A stretch of DNA of 44,123 bases, taken from positions 1 to 44,123 of the IMG/VR virus record IMGVR_UViG_3300048091_000096. One strand, written 5' to 3'. Both the position numbers and the translations under genes were made by a program. Under the pieces are notes generated by a model. It was not told where the DNA came from, ran no database searches, and saw nothing but the letters and a program-made list of their open reading frames with translations. The DNA comes from a virus. The stretch's first letter is position 1; every line of letters begins with the position of its first letter. This document shows, one piece after another, positions 1-6,700 of this stretch.

Positions 1-36
1 TGCGCCTCGAACCCCCCGCTCGCCCCTCGTCCGTGC

Positions 37-68
37 CGGACGAGGATTCGACTCCCTGCGGTCGTCCA
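37..68 (+). other. tRNA-like 3'-end remnant facing attL
   Basis: This short stretch reads like the tail of a tRNA-like RNA: it holds GGACGAGG, a TTCGA T-loop motif, TCCCT, and ends in CCA at 66-68. It is clearly similar to the tmRNA tail at the right end of the window but in the opposite orientation. Only three of five T-stem pairs form, so a working tRNA is unlikely. It is preceded by a perfect 9-bp inverted repeat (25-33 with 37-45). It may be a decayed copy of a tmRNA tail left by an earlier insertion, or part of a convergent host RNA gene cut off by the window edge. Confidence 0.3.
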
Positions 69-127
69 GTATTCAAAAACAAAGCCCCACCGGCTTGCGC
101 CGGCGGGGCTTTATTTTTGAATACTGG
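66..127. terminator. Bidirectional hairpin terminator, probably the original ssrA terminator
   Basis: Arms at 66-94 and 99-127 pair over 29 bp with two mismatches around a 4-nt loop (ttgc). The GC-rich core AAAGCCCC/GGGGCTTT is flanked by A-rich and T-rich tracts, so either strand gives a GC hairpin followed by a U-rich run. On the minus strand it starts immediately after the CCA of the attL copy of the tmRNA tail. It therefore looks like the terminator that followed ssrA before the prophage inserted and moved the gene body 43.9 kb away. Confidence 0.8.
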
Positions 128-149
128 TGGAGACGGAGGGAATCGAACC
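125..149. other. attL, duplicated ssrA 3' end
   Basis: This is a 25-bp exact copy of the sequence at 43997-44021. Read on the minus strand it is GGTTCGATTCCCTCCG followed by TCTCCACCA, the T-loop and acceptor end of tmRNA. The match stops at 150, where the T-stem 5' half is lost, so this copy cannot be a functional tmRNA. It marks the left junction between host DNA (1-124) and prophage. Positions 150-202, between attL and the first ORF, show nothing recognisable. Confidence 0.9.
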
Positions 150-202
150 TGCGGCATTTGAGCAGCCATGCGGGTTTCAGGCGGCATGTTGGCAAAAAGC
201 TG

Positions 203-364
203 TCAATTCGACGGCTTTTTCAATTCCTCCACAGGGGCGCTCAACTTGCCAATCTGGTCAAGTTGCCGGTGCGGCGCCACCGGCGGGATGATCTCCATCG
301 CCCCATCGACCACGCGCACCAGCAGCTCGGGCGGCCGGCCCGGGATGATGGCGTGGTAGTCCAT
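203..364 (-). CDS. Small lysis-cassette protein of unknown function (53 aa)
   Basis: The ORF encodes 53 residues. Its ATG overlaps the TGA of the Rz gene in an ATGA arrangement, which supports translational coupling and a real gene. The protein has no membrane segment. It begins MDYHAIIPGRPPELLVRVVD and ends in a charged tail, EELKKPSN. It is the last gene before attL on the late transcript. Function is unknown. Small ORFs at the end of lysis cassettes are common in prophages. Confidence 0.6.
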   Translation of the reverse strand: MDYHAIIPGRPPELLVRVVDGAMEIIPPVAPHRQLDQIGKLSAPVEELKKPSN

Positions 365-852
365 CACGGCACCATGCCCTCGTCTTGCAGCACGCGCTGG
401 CAGGCGCGGCCGGTGGCCAGATCTTCCTCGACAGCCAGCTTCAGCGCGACAAGATCTCGCTCAACGTCCGCTCGAACCAGCCGGCCGGGTGGATCGGCTT
501 CGTGGCCACTGCCGGTGCCTTCCGCTTCGGCGGCGCCGGTAGGTCGGTCGCCACATACTGCGGAACCGATGTGCACGCGCTGAGTAACAATGCGCTCGCG
601 AACAGGCTGAAGTTCTTCATGCTTTTCCTCTGTGATGGTTGCGTTACTGGTGGCCTGGTGGGTGGCCGCCGCTTTGTTGTCGTCGAGGCGCTTGGCCACG
701 GCAGCGGCATCGGCCTGCGCGCGCACGGCCACCGCGGCGGCATAGCCGGCTTGGTACTGCGCAGCGCCGTAGTGCCGCAGGCCCAGCGACCCGAAAAATG
801 CAAGCATGCAGAGGGCGGCGGCGCCGGCCACGAGTCGCTGGAGCGCGCTCAC
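364..852 (-). CDS. Rz-like inner-membrane spanin subunit
   Basis: The likely product is the inner-membrane (i-spanin) half of the spanin complex, which joins inner and outer membranes at the end of lysis. The 162-aa protein starts with GTG, which overlaps the endolysin stop as GTGA. Residues about 5-24 form one hydrophobic segment (LVAGAAALCMLAFFGSLGL). A long Ala/Gln/Glu-rich, probably coiled-coil stretch follows, as expected for the periplasmic part. The Rz1 reading frame lies wholly inside it. The call rests on topology and position because Rz sequences diverge quickly. Confidence 0.8.
   Translation of the reverse strand: MSALQRLVAGAAALCMLAFFGSLGLRHYGAAQYQAGYAAAVAVRAQADAAAVAKRLDDNKAAATHQATSNATITEEKHEELQPVRERIVTQRVHIGSAVCGDRPTGAAEAEGTGSGHEADPPGRLVRADVERDLVALKLAVEEDLATGRACQRVLQDEGMVP
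441..620 (-). CDS. Rz1-like outer-membrane spanin lipoprotein, embedded in Rz
   Basis: This 59-aa ORF in another frame inside Rz begins MKNFSLFASALLLSACTS. That is a signal peptide ending in a lipobox (LLSAC), so the mature protein should be lipidated on the Cys at residue 16 and sorted to the outer membrane. The mature part is short and Pro-rich (LPAPPKRKAPAV), as in Rz1 proteins, where it meets Rz in the periplasm. Nested Rz/Rz1 coding is the classic lambda arrangement. The ATG at 618-620 sits behind a purine-rich GAGGAAAAGC. Confidence 0.85.
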   Translation of the reverse strand: MKNFSLFASALLLSACTSVPQYVATDLPAPPKRKAPAVATKPIHPAGWFERTLSEILSR

Positions 853-1304
853 GCCGGCACCTGGTCGTAGAAGGCGAGGTTGCGCGTCCGGATGATGTCC
901 TGCAGCTTCTTCGCGTAATCCGGATCGGTCGCATATCCTGCCGCCTGCAGTGCGCGCGCCCAGCCGGCGCCGGTGATCTCCTTGAAGCATGCCGCGTAGC
1001 GCGGGTTCTTCAGCAGGAACTGGCCGTGGTCGACCATGCTTTCCGCGTAGCTGGCGTAGGCGCGGAATCTGTCTGTGAGCTTCACGTCCTTGCCGCCCAG
1101 GTGCTCGGTCGTCCGGAAGTCGACGGTCGGCCCGGTCCAGCTGCGGTCAGCCTTGATGCCGAACAGGTTGTTGCCGAGTGCGCGCGCGCCCCAGCCGGAC
1201 TCAAGGGCGGCCTGGGCCAGAGTGATGGAGGCCGGGATGCCGGTCTTGCGCTGGCAGTCCTGCGCCGCCTGGGCCAGCATGCCGATGAATGCGCTAGGCG
1301 GCAT
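849..1304 (-). CDS. Endolysin, glucosaminidase (GH73, FlgJ-like)
   Basis: This 151-aa enzyme probably cleaves the glycan strands of peptidoglycan. It carries the GH73 signature: SITLAQAALESGWG with the likely catalytic Glu35, then NNLFGIKAD, FRAYASYAESMVDH and a C-terminal TDPDYAKKL segment. No signal peptide is seen, so release needs the holin encoded just upstream. The start at 1304 was chosen because AAAGGAGACGACC precedes it. A longer frame upstream lacks family similarity. It overlaps the holin 3' end by 11 bases and is overlapped by Rz by 4 bases. Confidence 0.9.
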   Translation of the reverse strand: MPPSAFIGMLAQAAQDCQRKTGIPASITLAQAALESGWGARALGNNLFGIKADRSWTGPTVDFRTTEHLGGKDVKLTDRFRAYASYAESMVDHGQFLLKNPRYAACFKEITGAGWARALQAAGYATDPDYAKKLQDIIRTRNLAFYDQVPA

Positions 1305-1677
1305 GGTCGTCTCCTTTCGTCGGCTGAGCTGGGTCGGCCGGCAGGTTGAACTTGGCATTCAGCACGGTCTCCAGCTTGAACAGCGCGCGCGAACCCATGT
1401 GGGCGGCGATGCCGACCAAGGCGTATTTCAGCGACGCCGGGCAGGCCACGTTCGCCGGCAGTGAGTCGCAGAGATTTGCCACCAGCACGCCCGTGAAACC
1501 AGCGATGACCAGCTCGCCGACCAGCTCGGTGATGTTCCACGCGCGTACGTGACCTTCCTTCATCTTGCGCACGAACGAAGCGAAGCCGCCCCAAAGGGAC
1601 AGGCCGATCAGTAGAACCCAGCTTAGGATTGCATCGAGGTCAAAGCTGGTCGGGGTATAAGGTGGTTTTTCGAACAT
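1294..1677 (-). CDS. Phage holin
   Basis: This 127-aa protein has three likely membrane segments, at about residues 16-36 (ILSWVLLIGLSLWGGFASF), 51-70 and 84-98. A charged hydrophilic C-terminus follows (AQPTKGDDHAA). That topology, and the place directly upstream of the endolysin, fit a holin that forms inner-membrane holes and times lysis. It resembles the LydA-like or class I three-helix holins, but the exact family could not be settled by eye. It is the first gene of the lysis cassette and follows the tail fibre by 9 bases. Confidence 0.85.
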   Translation of the reverse strand: MFEKPPYTPTSFDLDAILSWVLLIGLSLWGGFASFVRKMKEGHVRAWNITELVGELVIAGFTGVLVANLCDSLPANVACPASLKYALVGIAAHMGSRALFKLETVLNAKFNLPADPAQPTKGDDHAA

Positions 1678-1686
1678 GGCTCTCTT

Positions 1687-3666
1687 TCAGTTTTTGAACT
1701 GCACTGCAAACCGGACGGATGCAGTCCCGGCAACCCCGAACACCTTCACGTCGCCGTTCGTGTCGATGCGCACGCGGCCGATGCCGGTGTCACTGATGAC
1801 GGTGCCCCAGGCAATCTTGGCCGGGCGGAACCCATTGGGCAGGTTGAACACGGTGGTGCCGTCGGCATAAGCGCCGCCGGTCACCGCGCCCTGGACGACG
1901 ACGGCGCCTTCCAGCGTCAGGTAGAAGCTCGCCGGCTGCTCCGCTGCCGACAGCGCGCCACCGTTGAGCAGCGCCGGGCTGTTGAGCACGCCCATCCACA
2001 GCCCGGTGCCATTGTTGAAGCCCAGGCGCGCCGCGATGCCGTAGCCGTTGGTCGCGCCATACAGCGGCGTGCACAGCTCCAGGAAGGCCGAGTCCGCCTG
2101 CTTCATGGCCCAGTAGATCCCGTCGTAGGGCGCGCCGGCGCCAGTGCGCGCCATCGTGATGCCGTCGAAGTAGGTGAACGGCGCGTCGGCATCGTTGTGG
2201 GTGACCGTGGCGGCCGAGTAGTTGTAGACGCCGTTGTTCTGCCAGTCGGCGCCGTAGTTCGGCAGGGCCAGGTCGGCCACTATGCCCCAGATGTGCTCCT
2301 GCATCACGTCGAGCGGGTGGATGGCCTGGCCGTTGTCGTTGTCCATCCACCGGCCGGCGCCGTCGTGACTGTTTTGGCACAGGCTGTAGACGTCGATGAA
2401 GGCGCACTGGAAGTCGCGCGCCAGCTGCTTGTAGCCCTCGATGACGCGCTCGATCCGGCCAGCGGTCCGGTTGTGGATCACGTCCGTCATCGTGGTCGGC
2501 GTGCGCAGGATGATCGACAGCTGTGTCACATCCTTCGCGGCCCGGATCGTGGTGAGCGCCTCGCGGTACTTGGCCAGCAGCTGCGCCTCGGTGTAGCCCT
2601 GGCCGAAATCGTTATCACCCCAGCCGAGGATGAGCAGGTCGGGATTCAGGGCAAGGTCGCCAGCCAGGAAGCCGTCCGACACCCATTCATGCGTCGACTT
2701 GCCGGACTGGCCACGGTTGATCACCTGGATGTTCTTGTAGCCGCGGCGCGCCGCCAGGATGGTCAGGATGTTCGCCGGCACGCCGGTCGTGTTGTTGTAG
2801 CCGAAGGTGACCGAGTCGCCCGATACCATCAGCTTTTTCACGAGGCCGCCGCCTGAGTTCACGGTATCGCTGTTCTGTGCGAACAGGCTAAACCAGTGCT
2901 GTAACACCTGCACGTCGAACATCTGCATGTAGCGGTGCTGGCTCGGGTTGTACACGCGCTTCGTGGCCTTGTGCTCGGCGATGCCGCCCAGGGTCACGTG
3001 TTGGCCGAATGGGTTGGCGAAGCCGGTCACAGCATAGGACTTGAGTGTCGGGGCGGCGGCCAGTGCACTGGTCACGGCGGCCGTGTCGTCGGTGGCGCCG
3101 TCGGCCTTGGCTCCGAAGTCGGTGGCGCCGAAGGCTTCGCGCAGCTTCGTCAGGATGGTACGCGGCACTGCGCCCGCGCCGGACTGAATGAAGCCGACCG
3201 CATTGGAGCCGGTCGAACCCGCAACGGAGTCGATGAAGGAAAGGATTTTTGTAATCTGCGCAGAGCCCCCCACGTTCAGGCCGAGGCCAACACGCGCAGC
3301 CACCTGTTGCAGCTGAATGGTGATGCGATCGAGCGCGTTGGAGATCGCCTTGGGATAGAAGCCGCCCTGGTTGGTCAGGTCCAGTGTCTGCGTAATGGGA
3401 ATGTTGCTGGTTGCGGCCAATGTCGTGCCGACCGGAAGCGGATTGGTCGTTGTTATTACGCCACCTGGATTGGTGTCTTGGTCCGTATTGATGGCGACGG
3501 TGTAGTCGGCATCCAGCGTGAGGGTCGTTTCAACCGCGGTAGAGGTATCGGTGATCGCGACAAGCACGTCCTCGCGATTGAACACCTTGTAAGTGAAAGG
3601 AAAATTCTTGGCAACGCCGTTGCCGGCAAACGGCCCGGCGGTTCTTGCGGTATTGCTAATGGTCAT
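1687..3666 (-). CDS. Tail fibre or tailspike with SGNH hydrolase domain
   Basis: This 659-aa protein probably binds, and may deacetylate, host surface polysaccharide. Four regions are visible. The N-terminus (1-110, NFPFTYKVFNREDVLVAI) is of the podoviral tail-attachment type. Residues 182-200 hold DFGAKADGATDDTAA, the start motif of pectate-lyase-like tailspikes. Residues 281-460 form an SGNH/GDSL esterase, with GDSVTFGY (nucleophile Ser285), GWGDND (350-353 region) and AIHPLD (His450). A Gly-rich C-terminal receptor-binding part follows. The start at 3666 has GGAG ten bases upstream, and the alternative at 3696 lacks a clear Shine-Dalgarno. It follows the 1888-aa gene across a short regulatory gap. 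Confidence 0.85.
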   Translation of the reverse strand: MTISNTARTAGPFAGNGVAKNFPFTYKVFNREDVLVAITDTSTAVETTLTLDADYTVAINTDQDTNPGGVITTTNPLPVGTTLAATSNIPITQTLDLTNQGGFYPKAISNALDRITIQLQQVAARVGLGLNVGGSAQITKILSFIDSVAGSTGSNAVGFIQSGAGAVPRTILTKLREAFGATDFGAKADGATDDTAAVTSALAAAPTLKSYAVTGFANPFGQHVTLGGIAEHKATKRVYNPSQHRYMQMFDVQVLQHWFSLFAQNSDTVNSGGGLVKKLMVSGDSVTFGYNNTTGVPANILTILAARRGYKNIQVINRGQSGKSTHEWVSDGFLAGDLALNPDLLILGWGDNDFGQGYTEAQLLAKYREALTTIRAAKDVTQLSIILRTPTTMTDVIHNRTAGRIERVIEGYKQLARDFQCAFIDVYSLCQNSHDGAGRWMDNDNGQAIHPLDVMQEHIWGIVADLALPNYGADWQNNGVYNYSAATVTHNDADAPFTYFDGITMARTGAGAPYDGIYWAMKQADSAFLELCTPLYGATNGYGIAARLGFNNGTGLWMGVLNSPALLNGGALSAAEQPASFYLTLEGAVVVQGAVTGGAYADGTTVFNLPNGFRPAKIAWGTVISDTGIGRVRIDTNGDVKVFGVAGTASVRFAVQFKN

Positions 3667-3669
3667 GGT

Positions 3670-3729
3670 AGGGGCGCTCCACTGGGAAAGCTGCATTCTC
3701 AGTAGTAGCGCCCCTGGTACGTATACGCG
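3670..3729 (-). promoter_or_regulatory. Late-gene motif GTATACGTACC, copy A, with abutting inverted repeat
   Basis: In transcription direction, the stop codon of the ejection-protein gene is followed at once by CGCGTATACGTACC (3716-3729). Next to it come the perfect 9-bp arms AGGGGCGCT and AGCGCCCCT (3707-3715 and 3670-3678), and then the tail-fibre ATG. The 14-bp motif is identical to copy C at 18173-18186. No good sigma-70 hexamers were seen. It may be a phage-specific promoter element, a processing site or a protein-binding site. Confidence 0.5.
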
Positions 3730-6700
3730 CTATCGGCCCTTGCTGGCCGGGCTGGAGGCGCCGGTGATGACTCCGCGCGCCACGTCGACCGGGCCTGTTG
3801 GCTTGGCTTTGTCGGTCGCCACGTCGGTGAGGTAGGCCGCCGGGCGCGCCACCGCGCTGGCCGGAACGCCGACGGTCAGCGAGATTAGACTGGCCACGTC
3901 GCGCACAGTCTTCGTCGCCGAGCCTTTGCCGGCCGCGAGCTTGTAGACGTCCGACGGCACGCTGACCGCACTTTCGATCATGCTGATGGCTGGGCTGGTG
4001 CTGATCCGGTCATCGTACGGCTTGCCGTTGAAAGTGTTGGCAGTCGCGTTAATGGTTTGACCGATCACCGGCACCATGGCCGTTCCGGCGCGCAGCGTGC
4101 CCCAGCCGAACACCTGCGCGATCCAGTCGTCCAGGTAGCTGCCGTTCTTGTCGTCATCGTCCGGCCCACCCCGGAACGCCAGGGCGATGGCCTGCGCTAC
4201 CCAGGCCGGCGCGAAGAAGCCGAACAGCAGGATATAGAAGCCGCGGCCGGCTCCTTTGCGCAGGCCAGTATCCCGCGCCACCTTGGCGAACTCGGTACCC
4301 AGGATGTTGGCCTGCATGTTGAAGTAGCCGGCAAACTGGGTGAACATCCGGACGAAGGCGTTGCCGGTCTCGATGCGGCTGATGTCCTCGGGCAGGGTGC
4401 TGCCTTGGGTCTCGCGCACCGCAGAGTCAGCCAGGCGCCGGGCGTATAGCTGCACCTCTTCCTCGGTCATGCCGGCCGGCGCCGTCTCCATCGCCTGGTT
4501 GTAGGCCCCGTGCCAGATGATCGGGCCCATCACATTGTCGACCGCCGACTGCAGGAAATAGGTGTGCTTTTGGGTCCAGGCTACCGCGCGCTGGTACACG
4601 TTCGGACTCAGCAGGATGGCGTTGATGGCGTCAGTCATGGCTCCGACCTCGTTTTCCATCCGGTTGGCCATGTACGGCGAGGCCTCGGCCACGAAGTTGG
4701 CCATCTCCCTGGGCGACCGGATGAAGTCTACGGCGGCGCTGGCCAGGTAGGACGGCTTCACCTTCAGCGCAGCGATCGAGAAGCCGGTGATCTGCTGGGC
4801 CGTGTTCGACACGTTGGCGAACATCGCCGCCATCCCGGCGCGCGAGCGCACTACCGAGAAGAAGCGCATCAGGCCATTGGAGCCCGAGACTTGGGTCTCA
4901 ACTTGCTGGCGCGACGCCCGGTTCAGCCATGGAATCAACAGCCCATCGTAGGCTGCCGGGTCGACCCTGTGGAGTGGTGTGGCCACCTCGCTGCTGCCGA
5001 GGATGCGGCGCACGTCACGCACAGGGCCCTCCAGATGCGAAAACAGCAGCACCTTGTCGATGTGCTGGGACAGCAGGCGCAGGTCCAGCAGCAGCGGGCG
5101 GTTGTACTCGACGCGCGCCTTGGTGAAGCCCTTGCTCGTGCTGGGCAGGGCGTTCATCAGGGTTGCGTTCTCGTCTTCCATGATGCCGCGGGTGCGCGCG
5201 TCGGTCACGATGCGTGCGTCGGTGATGGCCGGCACGTAGCCGCCAGCGTAGCGCCCCCACGGGGTGTCGAAGGCATCGGCCGTGACCTCGTCGAAGTAGC
5301 GGCCGAACACCTCGCGGTGCGCCTTCTGCGCCGCCGGTTTCATCTCCTCGAGGAGGTTCCAGACACCCTGCGCGAAGTCAAAGTCGGCCTTGGTCAGGGT
5401 GCCCTCGTTGATCATGCGGTTGACGAAGGCATCCCAACGGCCGGTGTCCAGCTCGCCATTCTCCATCACCTGGCCCCAGCCGCGGCCCAGCAGCAGCTTC
5501 TTCTTGTTGCCGGCGTTCCCGGTGTGCAGGATGGCGTGCAGCAGCTCGACCTTGCCCATGCCGCCCTGGTCAAAGCCGAAGGTGTAGCCGAGCTCGGGTG
5601 CGGCGATCTTCACTGGCTTGAGGGTCGGCGCGATCGCGTCGAGCAGGTCGCGGTATTTTTTCAGGTACTTCGCTTTCTCGGCGCGGTAGGCGTCGGCCGG
5701 ATCCTTGATCGTGTTCCAGATGAACCGGCGGAACGGGCCCATCTTCGTGCCGGCGCCGTCCTTCGCATCGGCCCAGGCCTCGACGCGGCGCAGCGCGGCG
5801 CGCAGGGATTGCAGCTTCGACAGGTTCACTTCGCTAGGCGTGATGGCGCGACCCTCGCCGGGCGCCGTCTCGGGGATGCCGATTTCCTCCAGTCGCGCGC
5901 GCAGCTGGTCCTGGATGTCTTGCCGGTCGAGCAGGTCGCCGTCGACCTCCATCTGGCGGGAACGCCGCGCCAGGTACCAGAGCGATTCGACCTCGTCGCG
6001 CAGGCCACGGAGTTGCTCGACCGTCATTTCCTTATATGGGCGCGCGTTCTCGGTAGCCGCGTCGATGCGCTCGCGCAGTACCGCTGCCATGGCCGGGTCA
6101 TGGGCCTGCACCTTCTCGAGGTATTCGGTGGCGGCAGCACCGCGCGTGCCGATGCCGAACTCGGCCAGGATGGCGCGGATGGCCATGACCATGTCCAGGT
6201 CGCGCGTCTTCGCCACCTTCTCGTTGTTGCCGCGCCCCATGGCGGCGAAGTGGCCTATGGTTTTCTCGATCTCGGTGCGCGCGTCGAGCGCAGCCTTGGC
6301 GGCGTACGTGTTAATCAGCTGCGTCTGCTTTTCGGCCGCAGCGGTCTGGATGTCGCCCTTCTTGAAAGCGGCGTCAGCGGCGCGGCCGGCGCGCGCGGCA
6401 GCGCGGGTGTACTGGTCCGGGCGCAGCTGGTTCACTGGTGTGCGCGCCACGATCTGCTCGGCGTACATCTTGGCGGCCTTGGCCAGCACGGCCGGTTTGC
6501 CCGCGGCCTTGGCCAGCGCGTTCATCTCGGTGGCCACGAAGCGCGCGTGCGCATTCGAATAGACGGCCTCGTCGACAGCGCGCGCCAGCGCCTTCTCGTC
6601 CACCAGGTCACCGTACCGCTCCAGCATTCGCTGGTCGGTCAGCCGCTCGATCTCGTCGGTCGACTTCTCGGCCGCCAGCAGCTCGCGCACCAGCTGGTCG

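Noticed and set aside
37-68. Functional tRNA gene at the left edge
   Set aside because: Only three of five T-stem pairs form and no acceptor or anticodon arm can be built from the visible bases.
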